A DNA stretch of 64,000 nt from Glebionis coronaria (GCA_025667525.1 CM046878.1:94131237-94195236); one strand, 5' to 3'. Positions 1 to 12,627 are shown, counted from the stretch's first letter. Notes: generated by a model not told the origin, from the sequence alone. Numbers and translations: made by a program.

Positions 1-1629
1 GTCTATAAGAGGAGTTTAAGGGTGTTAAGAAATTTTACATAACATAACATGTATAACATGGTTTTAACCTTTGATAAATGCAATACAATAATGCCAAATA
101 GTAAAAGACAGTATAAAAAATGCAAGTTATAATATATAATGTAGAGTGATTGGCACACATCCAAACATCCTTTTGTAGTATTTGTTTTCTTATACAAATT
201 TTTATGTCATTTGAGGATGTGCTTTATAACTATATGTTTTACTATTTGAATTGAAGTCTAAATAATCATTTTTTAAAGTGATAGTGCATCAGTGACATAC
301 GTTTGTTGGTAGAGTCACATTTGGTGATTGAAAACAGTGGTAATGGAGCAACAAAGGAGAACTGGATAGTGTGATTCAAATCTCTTTCGGACAATTGGTC
401 ATGGTGAGAATAAGAGAATGTTTGTGTGTATACGAGTTTCACGATAAGATACCAATTTTTTTTCAATTCAAAGTCTGATGTATGAAACCCATATACTTTG
501 TCTCCTGAGACACGCCAGTAGGATTACCTGAAACCGATAAGTCCTCCTGAAGTTTTTTGGAATATTGGATCAGAATTTGAAATCTAAGTCACAATAGTAA
601 TTTGTAAGATTGACTAAATTTAAAAACTAAATCTGATAATCATAGTCTTTTAGCATGAATTATGTTTGGTATATTTAAAGTTTGTACATGAATATTAACA
701 TGAAAATTAAAATATTAGTGTTTTGCGTTTGTCTAAATAAATAACATGGGCGAATTTTCAAACAAGGATGGTAACTTTGTAGAAATAGGATTAATGCATG
801 TGCGTATAGGCTTTCTGATTTGTGATTCTTTATTACACTTCGGGTAGTAATATTGAGATCCTTACTTTTGTAGGTGTGCGATGAATAGTCAAGCTCTAGA
901 CTTGGAAGCATATATTAGATTATTAGCAAACTATAAACAATACATCCAAAGTAAGTTTATTTCTTTAATATTTACAAGTCACCTACCTATGAAACTCATT
1001 GTTGTGCTTAACAAGTTAAGGACTTATCACTCCTGTTTTCTCTTTTCCAGTCACGTTTCTGTCAAGATTACCGGTCATTCAAGCGCTTGCGGCAAAAGTT
1101 CAACAAACAACACAATCTCTACTCTCCCCCTTTTCTACAAAAATTAAAAAATATTCAAGCAAGTATGTGGTAACACAAAAAAAAAAAAAAAACCTTAACT
1201 GTTACTGTAAATGATTCATTAATGTTGAAAAGTATATAATAAAGGTGATGGTATAAGTGTTGCCAAACTAAATTGTAGTATTATTACATATTATTCCGAC
1301 CCCAACTTTGAATGGATATTGCAGTTTTCTAAAAGGCCTATGTATTGCCAAAAGCGAGTATAAGATGCCTATATGTATCCATATATTAAATTTAGCAGTT
1401 CGATGAGTCAAATGTGGTGTTTTTTTGAAGTAGCATTTTTCAACAAGCCTAACTTATTTTTCATTAGCCTTTTCGTAATGACTGTTGTAAATGATAACAT
1501 CAAGCATAAACTCGACAAAGTTATGTAAATGAGAACATCGAATAACTATCAAAATATTAATGGTTTTTCGAACAAGATCTTAAAGCTCGCCGCCCAACGG
1601 GCGGGCCTTGAAGCTAGTTATTAATATAA
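1..1629. other. AT-rich intergenic DNA
   Basis: No reading frame here has recognisable protein content, codon bias or neighbours that suggest a gene; the longest frames are under 90 codons and low in complexity. A run of 16 A residues lies near 1180. I see no promoter-gene pair, RNA gene or repeat boundary. Confidence 0.5.
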
Positions 1630-1938
1630 CAAACTTTAGTGTTGATGGTTTTACATGAATGGTCCTACCATATTCAATGCAAGCAATGGAATACTCAAGA
1701 GGTTAACGATGATTAATAAAGACATGTAAGATTGTGAATTTTTGGAACATTAGTTGGGGACCTTCTCGAAAGGTTTGGTTTCAATTCCCTTTATTTCATT
1801 TCAATTCAGGTTCCATCGATCTAATCGCTATAAATGAGCTATTGGACCTTGATTGATTTATATTTTTTTTCCTACTACTTTGTCACAACTTGTTCGATGG
1901 ATATTTAAAGACGGACATTTACGTCTGGTTTTCTATGA
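1630..1938. repeat. Dispersed repeat, copy 1
   Basis: This stretch is closely similar to 22878-23153, in the same orientation. Both carry the words GTTGATGGTTTTACATGAAT, GGAACATT and GGGGACCTTCTCGAAAGG in the same order. Copy 1 has about 30 bp more in the middle (a second TTTCAATTC-type segment). I see no terminal repeat or reading frame. The pair is a dispersed repeat of unknown class, or a small segmental duplication. Confidence 0.7.
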
Positions 1939-2796
1939 GAATCGGCTAGAAGGTCGATCTAGTCTATACTATTATTGATGATGAATTTGATAAAAATGCT
2001 TTATCAGTCGATATATATTTCTAGTTTTTAGCGTTAATCAGATGTGTCATTTTTTGCCATTTTCAAAAAATTATTGGACACTTTTTATCTATTTTTTATT
2101 ATTAATAGGTTAAACGAGCGTATGTGTAAAAATTTATCGGTTTAATAGGCGCACATGTAAAACACTAATTAAGCTACTCGACGAATATTTTATATTTAGT
2201 TTTTATTCACGGCTTTTAAACAAGTATTTTTATTTTTTAATTCTACGTTTTTATGTCTTTTTTCTCATTAAAACTTACGCCCATTTAACCTCCCGTTTTA
2301 TTCGTGCCCGTTTAGCCTGCGCCCGTTTAACCCGTCGCCCATTGACCCACCGCCCTCCCGCTCATTTTGCCATCTCTATCGTTAATTGCCTAAAAAATGT
2401 TTCTTTTTCTTCTTGAAGATTGGACTGTTAATATATCTCATGACATGCACACAAACGTGGATATTGTTTTAGATTTTTATTTCCACTATGCGAAGATATC
2501 GAAAGATTCAAAATTAATAACAATCATAACTTCATAATTAATTATTTGTTGTATGTTATTATATAAAAATAACACAAGAGTTAGGTTTTTTTTTTTAAAA
2601 GCTCGCTTTCAAACTTCTCAATAGACGTTTTAGGCTCGAAGCTTAGCCTAAATCAGACCACGCCCGTGTCAGACTTCTAGCTAAGCTTTTTCTAACTGGG
2701 ACTTCTCTCGACCAGGTCTAAACTTGAGATCGGGCTTCAGCCCATGTGTGCATTAGTGCATCGCTATTCTGGAGGGCATAACCTCCTGCTTATTAT
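1939..2796. other. Intergenic DNA with a GCCCGTTTA cluster
   Basis: There is no gene. Between 2275 and 2372 the sequence becomes C-rich and repeats variants of GCCCGTTTAACCC, ending in CATTTTGCCATCTCTA. That ending resembles the right end of plant hAT-type miniature elements, but I cannot find a matching left end, so no element is called. The last eight bases (2789-2796, CTTATTAT) are the left target duplication of the next element. Confidence 0.4.
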
Positions 2797-3598
2797 TAGG
2801 GGTGTCAGTAGGGTCGGGTTAATCCGACCTGAACCCGAATCCAAACCCGATTAGACTTATCGGGTCGGGTTAAAGCGGATTTAAAAATATAGTCGGGTTG
2901 TTTTGACCCGACCCGATAATCCGATAGTCTTATAGGGTCGGGTTGCAGGTTATATAATTATTTTTGTCGGGTTATCGGATCAACCCGACAATACCCGCTT
3001 ATCTAACTGTTAAATTCTTACAGGACATTTACTCCTGTTGAATTTCAATTCGTGATGTATATCACGTTTGGAATGCATTTTGTTTCTGCCATTGCAGTGC
3101 AAATGTCCAACCAAAGCAATATCACAACCCAATATTTTCTTCAAGTATCAATCTTTCTTGATTTGGAAGTATCATATACAAAATCTGAGCCAAATATTCA
3201 CCAGTCTTTAAAAATTCACACATCTTTAAATGGTCACCTTCTAACTTGTTATATGTTTCTGAATAAAAACAAAATATCTAAAAATGCAGCTTTAGGTATG
3301 GGCGTACAGTAAGTATCTAAAAAAGCTAAATATACGTACATTAAGTATGTCTATAGTTTCATCACACCACCATTGCGTTTAGTAAATGAGTAAAAAGAGA
3401 AAATTTTGTTAGTATCAATTCATCACCTGATAACCCGTCTCACCCGACCTGACAAAACCCGACCCGAGTATAACCCGAACCCAATAACCCGACTTCTTAT
3501 AGGGTCGGATTGCGGATGAATTTTGAAAAACTAAAACCCGACTCAACCCGACCCGACAAGAACCGATAACCATATAACCCGACCTGATAACACCCCTG
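2797..3598. mobile_element. Non-autonomous hAT element, 802 bp
   Basis: The element starts TAGGGGTGTCA and ends TGATAACACCCCTG, an imperfect terminal inverted repeat. It is flanked by a perfect 8-bp direct duplication, CTTATTAT, at 2789-2796 and 3599-3606. Eight-base duplications with AGGGGTG termini are typical of the hAT superfamily. Both ends are packed with GGGTCGGGTT and its complement AACCCGACCC, a subterminal repeat of the kind hAT transposases bind. The middle (about 3050-3400) has no transposase reading frame, so the element would need an enzyme in trans. Confidence 0.85.
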
Positions 3599-3819
3599 CT
3601 TATTATCATGTAGGAACTTGTTTATTCAATTTTTGTATCTTTATAATATACGTGCAACCAAAATGTGCATGTAACACATAATACTAAAACGAGAGCCCAC
3701 GGTTTTCTATTTATTGTGTGTATTTTTCTTTCTTATGACATTATTGTCTAAGGGAACAAAGCTTAAAATAGAAGGGCGTGGAAAAAGTGACGTTTAACTG
3801 TTCGTGTTTTATTTATTAG

Positions 3820-3991
3820 GGTTTTTCTATCATTTGCCTTAGGGGCACATGCAAAATGTACATAAAAAGTACATAGGGTCCCACAGAAAAGTACACAGAA
3901 ATCCGTAAAATGTAAATCCTTATATACTTTTCTGTGGGACCCAATTTACATTTTACCTTCTTATCATATGCCTCTAGGGCACAAGATAAAA
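3820..3991. repeat. Small inverted-repeat element (MITE-like), about 170 bp
   Basis: Left arm GTTTTTCTATCATTTGCC and right arm GGCACAAGATAAAAAACC are imperfect reverse complements over about 31 bp. An inner pair around GGGTCCCACAGAAAAGTA (about 3877-3895 and 3931-3950) continues the symmetry. It folds as one hairpin. I could not find a convincing target duplication, so the superfamily is open; such ends occur in Mutator-type miniatures. Confidence 0.6.
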
Positions 3992-4614
3992 AACCAGTTA
4001 ATGTGCTTTCATCCTTTCTTTGTTTTTCTTCATTTCTAACACAACAAAAACATGTGAACTAAGGAGACACAACTTGTGTAGAACTTTATGGCCCAAGTAT
4101 AATAATCAGGAGCACACTTCAACTTTGTTATAATAAGGTGTCTTTGCTAAATAACTTTTAGGAGCATTAAAAAAGGTGACCAGTGAATATCAAACATTAT
4201 AAATTATGCATTTATGAAAGAAGGACGGACTCACATGAAAGTCGGGTGTAGCACGGATTACATCCATTTTAAAGTCACGAAGTGTAAAAAATTTAAAACT
4301 GTTTTTTTTTATGTGCAACACTCAAAATATTTTGTGTTACCTTAGTTCCTTACGAAGTAACTTTAGTTGACTTAAAATTTTTTTGTGCAATACCCTTCTA
4401 AAATCCTGGGTCCGTCAATGTATGGGAGGTGTCTATTTTTTCACGGTACTCCTTTTTCAATGCCTTCATAAAATAGTATTTATAAGCTTTGAGCATTTAT
4501 AAACTATTTTCACATTATAACTACTACTATTACAACTAGGATATCAAACATTTTTATAAAAAAAAAATACAGCTGTTACTAACACCCAAAACTCATTGCT
4601 ATTACTCACTGCTA

Positions 4615-4862
4615 CTTCCGCCCCATAATAAGTGTGCAGTTTCACTTTTTCAAAGTCTTTTTTCTCTTATTTTGACTATAAATATTTTTATTTATGTTAT
4701 ATAATACTTAATTGTACCAATGAAAATACATTTTAAACCCAAATCTATTCATATAACTTTCATCAAACATTACATAACACAAATACAAATATTTATGGTC
4801 AAAGTTCAAGAAAAAAGACTTAGAATATTGCATAATAGACACTTAATATAGGACAGAGGGAG
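4615..4862. mobile_element. Stowaway-type MITE, 248 bp
   Basis: The left end CTTCCGCCCCATAATAAGTG and the right end (inverse of CTCCCTCTGTCCTATATTAA) form the terminal inverted repeat typical of Stowaway, the Tc1/mariner miniatures of plants. A TA dinucleotide sits at both outer edges (4613-4614 and 4863-4864), the expected target duplication. There is no coding capacity. Confidence 0.85.
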
Positions 4863-4864
4863 TA

Positions 4865-6131
4865 TTATTTTTGCCAAAAATTCCCGTGATATATAAATAA
4901 TAACCGTTACATGTATAAAGTGTCACTTGCCAAAACTATCCAGTTGCATAATCCAAATTATATTTTCAAATGTTTATAAATCCTTTGCCCTAAAAAAAAA
5001 TTATTTGTATATAATAACATCATTACACTTTGACCATAGTGTTTAAGCTTGAATCATAACACTTAAATTTATAGATGATCATGGGTGTTTAAGCTTGAAT
5101 TTTAATGTGTACAATTTTTCTTATGATGTTTATACAAATCATTGTAGGAGTCGATCTATGCTCTCTAAGTAGATTATGCCATCCTCTGTTCTTATAATTT
5201 TATTTTTATTTGTATCTTACGGAATTGAAAGCACGAAACATAAAATATAAAATCTAATAGATCAAAATTATCGAAAGACAAAAAATACGAAACAAAAAAC
5301 GAGAAAACTAGTCTTATGCTCTCAGTACAACGGTAAAAGTGAGGTTGAGGTGACACTATCCACCAAAGATACCAATAACATCCCGATCATTAAATTACAT
5401 AATGTGTTTTAATATCTTTTAAAATTTCTACATCTATACTTATACGAAGTAGAAATGTAGAATAAAGACACAATAGATCTTTGTTACCATGTGTATTTTG
5501 TTTGGCAAATTAGTTTTAATTTTGCTTTTTATGTTTGATGTAACTTGTTGTGTTCAACTTTCCTTTATTTGTGAGATGTGATAATGAAGTTAATGTAATA
5601 AAAGGGTCTTTAGTTTTATATGAATCCGATTCAAAAATACGTGTTAACTCAATAGCCAGAGTTAGGAGTTTTCTTTCACGATTTAGGACCATATTTATTC
5701 TGGAAAGATACCCATTGCATTTATTTATTTCAGTAGATATTGACTTGGACAAAGAGTTGGGTTGGTTTGGGTCTTTGTGTTTACTGGTTGCTATCACTGT
5801 CATGTTTGAAAAGCTTGATGACCATTTTTTGGTTTACATAATCCTTAAAGTATTTGTTAGTGTTTTTACATCGGACCTACACTCAATGACGATGTTAAGA
5901 TTGATCGGGAGTACAAATTTTTTTAAACATTAAGATATATAATAGAGATATTTTTTTATAAGTATACTAACTAAATAAGATTAGAAACGCATTTCGATGC
6001 ACCGGGTGCTTTTAATATATTTAAAAGAAATAGATGTTTTTTTTTCAAAAATTAACACTAAACCGAAAAAAATCCATAAATGTCACGGACACCCGCGAAA
6101 CACCCCCTGACTCCGTCCATACCTACACTTA
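4865..6131. other. Intergenic DNA
   Basis: No supported gene. Overlapping open frames on both strands near 5516-5933 (up to 127 codons) have no recognisable motif and probably reflect chance. A partial direct repeat around GTTTAAGCTTGAAT occurs near 5041 and 5089. Confidence 0.4.
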
Positions 6132-9100
6132 CAGGTGGCAAAATGGTTGGGTTGGGTTGGGTTGGGTCATGGGTGTACATGGGTTTGGGTTTAGATGGGT
6201 ATGGGTTTAGATGGGTCTTTTAAGAGGTTGGGTTTAGATGGGTTGGGTCTAGATGGGTTTGGGTTTAGATGGTTTGGGTGTAAATGGGTATTTAGGAAAA
6301 GTTTGGGTTTTTTTTGGGTTTTTTTGGTTTAAATGGGTTTTGGGTTTTTTTGGTTTTAAATGGGTTTTTAGGAGGTTAGCCTTTACTTTTTGACGTTTTG
6401 TTAATAAATTTAAGTTTTCCTTAGTAAATTTACATTTTCGTCAGAAATTTTACGTTTTCGTCAGTAAATTTACGTTTTCGTCAAAAAATTTTAAGTTTTC
6501 ATCCGTATTTTTACGTTTTCGTCAGAAAATTTACGTTTTCATCAAAAAAATTCACGTGTTCGTCAGAAGTCTTACGTTTTCATCAAAAATTTTACGTTTT
6601 CGTCAGAAATTATACGATTTCGTCAGAAACTTTACGTTTTCGTCAGAAATTTTACGTTTTCGTCAGAAATTTTAAGTTTTTCATCAACAAAATTTACGTG
6701 TTCGTCAGAAGTTTTACGTTTCGTTATAATACGTTTTCATCAGAAATTTTACGATTTCGTTAGAAACTTTACATTTTCGTCCGAAATTTTACGTTTTCGT
6801 CAAGAATTTTACGTTTTCGTCAGAAATTTTACGTTTTCGTAAGAAATTTTACGTTTTCGTCATGAATTTTACGTTTTCGTCAGAAATTTTACGTTTTCGT
6901 CAGAAATTTTACATTTTCATAAAAAAATTACGTTTTCGTCAGAAGTTTTACCTTTTCTTCAGAAATTTTACGTTTTCGTCAGTAAACTTACGTTTTCGTC
7001 ATAAATTTTACGTTTTCGTCAGAAATTTTACGTTTTCGTCATGAATTTTACGTTTTCATCAGAAATTTTACGTTTTCGGCAGAAATTTTACGTTTTCATC
7101 AGAAATTTTACGTTTTCATCAAAAAAATTACATTTTCGTCAGAAGTTTTACGTTTTCATCAGAAATTTTACGATTTCGTCATAAATTTTACGTTTTCGTC
7201 AGTAAACTTTACGTTTTCGTCAGAAATTTTACGTTTTCGTCATGAATTTTAGTATTTCGTCAGAAATTTTACGAGTTTTATGTTTTCATCAGAAATTTTA
7301 CGATTTCGTCAGATATTTTACATTTTCGTCAGTAAAGTTTACGTTTTCGTCATGAATTTTACGTTTTCGTCAGAAATTTTACGTTTCCGTCATAAATTTT
7401 ACGTTTTCATCAAAAAATTACGTTTTCGTTAGAAGTTTTACGTATTCATCAGAAATTTTACGTTTTCGTAAGCAATTTTACGTTTTCGTCAGAAATTTTA
7501 AGTTTTCGTCAGAAATTTTAAGTTTTCGTCAGAAATTTTACAATTTCGTCAGGATTTTACGTTTTCATCAGAAAATTTACGTTTTCGTCAAAAATTTTAC
7601 TTTTTGTCAGAAGTTTTACGTTTTTTTAAGAAGTTTTACGTTTTCGTCAAAAATTTTACGTTTTCATCAGAAATTTTATGTTTTCGTCAGTAAATTTATG
7701 TTTTCGTCAGTAAATTAACGTTTTCGTCAGTAAGTTTACGTTTTCGTCAGTATATTTACGTTTTCGTCAGTAAATTTACGTAAAATTTCTGACAAAAACG
7801 TAAATTTACTGACGAAAACGTAAATTTACTGATGAAAACGTAAAATTTCTAAAGAAAACGTAAAATTTCTGAGGAAAACGTAAAATTACTGAGGAAAACG
7901 TAAAATTTATGACGAAAACGTAAAATTTACTGACGAAATCGTCGAATTTCAGGCGAAAATGTAAAATTCTGACGAAAACGTAAAATGTCAGACGAAAACG
8001 TAAAATTTCTGACGAAAACGTAAATTTACTGACGAAAACGTAAAATTTCTGACGAAACGTAAATTTACTGACGAAAACGTAAATTTACTGACGAAAACGT
8101 AAAATTTCTGAGGAAAACGTAAAATTTACTGACGAAAACGTAAAATTTACTGACGAAAACGTAAAATTTCTGAGAAAAACGTAAAATTTACTGACGAAAA
8201 CGAAAATTTTCTGACAAAAACGTAAATTTACTGATGAAAACGTAAAATTCCTGACGAAAACGTAAATTTTCTGACGAAAACTTAAATTTACTGACGAAAA
8301 CGTAAAATTTATGACGAAAACGTAAAATTTACTGACAAAATCGTAGAATTTCTGACGAAAACGTAAAATTCTGACGAAATCTTAAAATTTCTGATGAAAA
8401 TGTAAAATTTCTGACAAAAACGTAAATTTACTGACGAAAACGTAAAATTTCTGACGAAAACGTAACATTTACTGACAAAATCGTAGAATTTCGGACGAAA
8501 TCGTAAAATTTCTGATGAACATGTAAAATTTCTGACAAAAACGTAAATTTACTGATGAAAACGTAAAATTTCTGAAGAAAACGTAAAATTTCTGACGAAA
8601 ACGTAAAATTTCTGACGAAAACGTAAATTTACTGACGAAAAAGTAAAATTTCTGAAGAAAACGTAAAAATTTTGACAAAAACGTAAAATTTATAATGAAA
8701 ATGTAAAATTTCTGACAAAAACGTAAATTTACTGACGAAAACAAAAAATTTCTGATGAAAACGTAAAATTCCTGACGAAAACGTAGCATATTTTTATGAA
8801 AACGTAAAATTTCTGACGAAACGTAAAACTTTTTACCAAAACGTAAATTTATGATGAAAACGTAAAAATACGGTGAAGACGTAAAAAAATAACAAGTATG
8901 TGAAATTTTGACAAGCTTGTGAAAAAAATGGAAAAAAAAAACATTTTTGATATTACTAAACCTATTGGGTGACCCATCTTGACCCATTAGTAATATAAAG
9001 GGAGACCCATCTAGACCCATGTGACATATGAGGAGACTCAAGTAGACCCATTTATAATTTTAAAAAGGAGCTTGTTTGACCCATCTAGACCCTTCTAAGA

Positions 9101-9186
9101 TTTTAAGGGAAACCCAACTAGACCCCTTTCTTTTTCTAATTTAACCAAGTTGACCCAAAAATTAACCATGGGTCAAAAATTGCCAC
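6132..9186. mobile_element. 3-kb palindromic element made of a minisatellite
   Basis: The left end CAGGTGGCAAAATGG faces an inverted right end ATTGCCAC. The flanks TACACTTA (6124-6131) and TACACTCA (9187-9194) match at 7 of 8 bases, as expected for an old hAT-type target duplication. Inside each end is a G/C-skewed tract of GGGTTTAGATGGGT words (about 6148-6370; inverse about 8965-9165). Then come two opposed 20-bp tandem arrays meeting near 7780. The whole is one giant imperfect hairpin. No transposase is present. Calling it a hAT-derived miniature is an inference from the termini; the inverted structure is directly visible. Confidence 0.7.
6400..8890. repeat. Head-to-head 20-bp minisatellite arrays
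   Basis: From about 6400 to 7780 the unit is roughly TTTTCGTCAGAAATTTTACG, present about 65 times with point changes and small indels. Near 7780 the orientation flips, and the complement (TAAAATTTCTGACGAAAACG) continues to about 8890. Variants with AGTAAA in place of AGAAAT are mixed in both arms. Open frames across the arrays only encode the repeat as alternating Phe/Arg/Ser peptides and are not genes. Confidence 0.9.
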
Positions 9187-9584
9187 TACACTCAACCACG
9201 CATACAAGAACTTGTATGCCTTTTTTAACTTTGTTTTACACAAAAGTTCATTATTCATAATCAACAACACTCAATGTGTTAGATAAATTAGACGAATACC
9301 CGCGCATAGCGACGGAAATTCCTGACAGCTTATCATTTACGACATGCAATATTGTGATAAATGTTTCGTGTAATGATCAAAATAAAACGTGAAAAAATCA
9401 AAATTAAATTAAAAAAGGTTATACCAAACAATAATTTAACTCACATAATAATTCATAACATGTATAAAAAAACATATAAAACAATTTAAGAAACAAAAAA
9501 TAAAACAATTGCACCACATTTTGGACAGCAAGACTAAAAAACAATTGCACCACATTTTGCACATATGATCTACGTGTCTAGTTA

Positions 9585-10200
9585 TTAGAGCATCCACAAT
9601 GCTCCAAGTCGTCAGGGACCGTTTGATTTATATATGGGTTTAAAATTATGATTTACTTTAGGTTTTATAGTTTGGGTTTAGCTTTAGATATGTATTTATT
9701 ACAAGAAAGAGAAAATATAATTTTATAAGGATTTGTTCATTTTATAGTTTGATATTAGAATTAATTGTATGACAAATTTGAATAAAAAATATAGTAAAAT
9801 GGGACGGGTCAAAACATTTGACAAATTATGTGGCTGAGAACAACTCATTCGAAAACCTCTGACAACTTTTTAAAAACCTAGCACCCCTAGCTGGATTGAA
9901 TAAATGGGAGTGATCACTTAATATATGTTTAGTTTTGTACCAAACATCATTCGTTAGGCATTAACCCTTTGGACCCACATGAAAACCTATAAACCAAACG
10001 CATCCTTAATGACTTGGAGTATTTATGACATTAAATGCATGAGATAAAAATGAAAGAATGTTTATCAAAGACTTGAGGTTTAGCAAGTCTTTACAAAAAG
10101 CTTTTCAAAAAGCTAGTAATGCAATGCAAAAAACCCTCTTCAAATAGATTTTTGAAATAATAAAAAGCTATTCTTATTTTGTGCATTGTGGATGCTCTAA
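9585..10200. mobile_element. MITE with 18-bp perfect inverted termini
   Basis: TTAGAGCATCCACAATGC at 9585-9602 is the exact reverse complement of 10183-10200. The ends resemble plant PIF/Harbinger (Tourist-like) miniatures, where TTA or TAA belongs to the target duplication. There is no coding content. A second, smaller element lies inside it. Confidence 0.75.
9615..10005. mobile_element. Nested PIF/Harbinger-like miniature, about 390 bp
   Basis: GGGACCGTTTGATTTAT on the left faces GGATGCGTTTGGTTTAT (as reverse complement) on the right. The termini are of the same kind as those at 19550 and 45489. The flanking triplets are TCA and TTA, so the three-base duplication is imperfect. It sits inside the element at 9585-10200, so it is the younger insertion. 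Confidence 0.5.
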
Positions 10201-11595
10201 GGTGTAGTGGATCACTTTTCTCTTGCTCCTTTAGAAAAATAGTAAAAGTATATAACAAAGATAGCTATCATGTTTAATAGTAGTAGTTAATACAACTATG
10301 CAAAGACCAAATACTCCAACGAAGAAGTGTAATATATTTTGCTTATCCTACCTATCATGATATGTAAACAGACATGTATTCTAATTTATCAGAAGATCTA
10401 CATTACCGCTCATAACTTATACTACTATGATATCTTAACTTAACTGTTAAATATGATACATTATGCACCTAATGTGATCATAGCAGCAACTGCAAATAAA
10501 CTTGGTCACAAATCCAATGATGAGGCACCAACATAAACACTCACATTAGCTATAGTACGACAAGTATTTATGCACTGCTGGTGTAATACTCGGTCACAAA
10601 ACCCATTGTGATACCACCCCATAGAATGACACACATAAGAAAAGTTGTCTTTAGGTATTTTTTTTTTATATTTTGAAAAAAGGTCATATTTGTTTTTTAC
10701 CAGTTATTCATAACTCTTGATGTCGTTCCAAAGTAAGCATCACTTGTTATGAATTCCACTGCTCGACTAAGAGTTGAAGCCATCAACTTAGGTCTACCTG
10801 TATTCATTTGTGAAACAAACATATATCATAAAAAGGACCCAAAATGCACATTCTATTTTTAAGGGAGTGTTTGGACTTTGGGTTAGATATCATTAACAAA
10901 CATGTACTTGTGCATACATTCAACGCATTCTTTGACCTTAGAATGGGCACCATTCCTTTCCATATTTTGAGACAGCCAAAAAGTTGCAATATGAAGTTTG
11001 ACTTTTGTGAAATAGTTTTTTTTTTTGTTATAAAAGCATCAAGTCCCGGGGTCTTGACTTGCAAAATGTTAACGGTCTGCCCAAAGGTGACCTTAATCCG
11101 TAGACCCATAAGTTACGATTTGACCATATTAAGAACAATGAATGCGAAAAAATATATATATAATGAATAGAACATTAAGTAGTGAAACATGATTAACATT
11201 AAGTAGTGAAACATGATCAGGTGTTCTTACATTAGCATCAGAATGATGGTTAATCAATCACACCTCGCCAATACGCCTGTATAGGAAAAGTTAAGTTAGA
11301 AAATTATGTTCGTGAAGTGATGAATTTTCTAATGCATTAAATTTAGGCAGCACACTATCGAGTACTGGAGTCCTTACGTCATGCTTACAAAGGTGTTTCT
11401 ATAAACATGATTAAGGGAACCACAAATAAAATTTTATCTGAGTTCGTAAGATAATTAAGACAAAACATAAAAAGCATAGCTAATCATTAAGAAAAACATA
11501 CACCATATAAGAACATCAATTTATGAGCTTGTATTTCTCTCCTTTTGCGTTATACATGGGACACGATGTATATTGGTTCGCAACTCTGACATAGG
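10201..11595. other. Intergenic DNA
   Basis: No gene supported. Opposed open frames of about 100 codons at 10804-11170 overlap each other and show no motif. The region could hold 3' parts of the decayed gene at 12628-13385, but I could not follow any exon this far. Confidence 0.35.
11171..11218. repeat. 24-bp tandem duplication
   Basis: Two adjacent copies of a 24-bp unit beginning AACATTAAGTAGTGAAACAT differ only at the last base. It is a simple local duplication with no sign of function. Confidence 0.9.
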
Positions 11596-12005
11596 CAGAG
11601 ACGGAGCCAATAGGGGGGCCAGCGGGTGCTGTGCCACCCCTAACAATGGCAGACTAACTTGTGAGAAAGTGAGAAGAAAGCAAGGCATGAATCAATTTAG
11701 TAAGAAATCTACTAATATTCATGTTCCATCAATTACAGACTGAGAATGGAGGTTTGTGGGAGGAAGAAGATGGTTAGATATTTACTAATTTAATGAGTTA
11801 GTGCTATACACGTGTTTGTGTGTATTTTATTATAAAGTTTAATTTCAACCCTTTTATTTTATAAACTGATATACCAACCCTTTTACTTTAAAATTTGATT
11901 ATAGCTACTTCAAATATTGATTGAATCTTTTTCTAAAAAAAATTATACACTACTGCAGAAATGTTTTTTGGCCCCCCTCAACGCGGAATCCTGGCTCCGT
12001 CTCTG
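11596..12005. mobile_element. hAT-type MITE, 410 bp
   Basis: CAGAGACGGAGCCA at the left end is perfectly inverted at the right end (TGGCTCCGTCTCTG). A perfect 8-bp duplication, GACATAGG, flanks it at 11588-11595 and 12006-12013. A second inverted block (GGGGGGCC and GGCCCCCC) lies inside. Eight-base duplication and CAGAG...CTCTG termini indicate the hAT superfamily. No transposase is present. Confidence 0.9.
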
Positions 12006-12627
12006 GACATAGGCAGACATGTTTAACTTCAATCCTTAGTAAAAAAAGTTCTGGAACTCTGATCCGAAATTCAAACTCCTCATTCCAAATAGGCCAGCGT
12101 TCATCTTATTCCGACTTAAAATTGTAAGCTAATGTTCATCATCCTCTCAGTCTAAGTTTGTCATTTTAATAAATGTACGTATCTATTAGCGTTGTAGAAA
12201 CTTTGACCCACTTCATCCCATAGAAAGATTACCCGTTTTGACTCAAACAAATATAAAAATTTACCAAAACCGCACATTTTGCGACCGCTACTATTGATTT
12301 GTATGTATCAATACCTTTAAAGAATTAACTATTGATGACGGTGTAATACGAAAGATTTGATCTTATTGGCTCCTTTTGCCCAACCATAATGTTCTTGTTA
12401 TTTTTTAATTCTGAAAGCATAAGATTCATGAACTTTTATGCTATATTAGTACACACGGGTATAAAAAAACAACTCAAATCATTTATAGAAATGTTATTAC
12501 TATTCATATTCAAGTTAGGGTCCGCCTTGTATATCAGTTTCTAGCTCAAATACTTAAACCGCTTAAAGTGACCCTCCTTGTTATGTTTATATGTCTCAGC
12601 GTAGTATATCATCATTTTTATATGTCT
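12006..12627. other. Intergenic or 3' gene remnant
   Basis: No element is visible. On the minus strand, the frame that continues the candidate exon ending at 12631 stays mostly open down to about 12480 with two stops. It could be degraded 3' coding sequence of the neighbouring pseudogene, but the signal is too weak to annotate. Confidence 0.25.

Noticed and set aside
4203..4421. Possible hAT-type element with GGACGGACT and GGGTCCGTC ends
   Set aside because: The inverted ends match poorly and no 8-bp duplication is visible.
5516..5933. Overlapping open frames of 127 (plus) and 95 (minus) codons
   Set aside because: They overlap on opposite strands, have no recognisable motif, no promoter context and no homologous partner; most likely chance.
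6148..6370. Interstitial telomere tract (GGGTTTAGATGGG words)
   Set aside because: The unit is not the plant telomere TTTAGGG and is mirrored at 8965-9165 as part of the inverted element.
6400..8890. CRISPR-like array
   Set aside because: Units are contiguous with no unique spacers, orientation flips in the middle, and the DNA is plant nuclear.
8469..9041. 190-codon minus-strand frame, and a 60-codon plus-strand frame at 6862
   Set aside because: Both are translations of the 20-bp minisatellite and its inverse; the protein is only repeat.
10804..11170. Opposed frames of 101 and 108 codons
   Set aside because: Mutual shadows without motif or codon texture.
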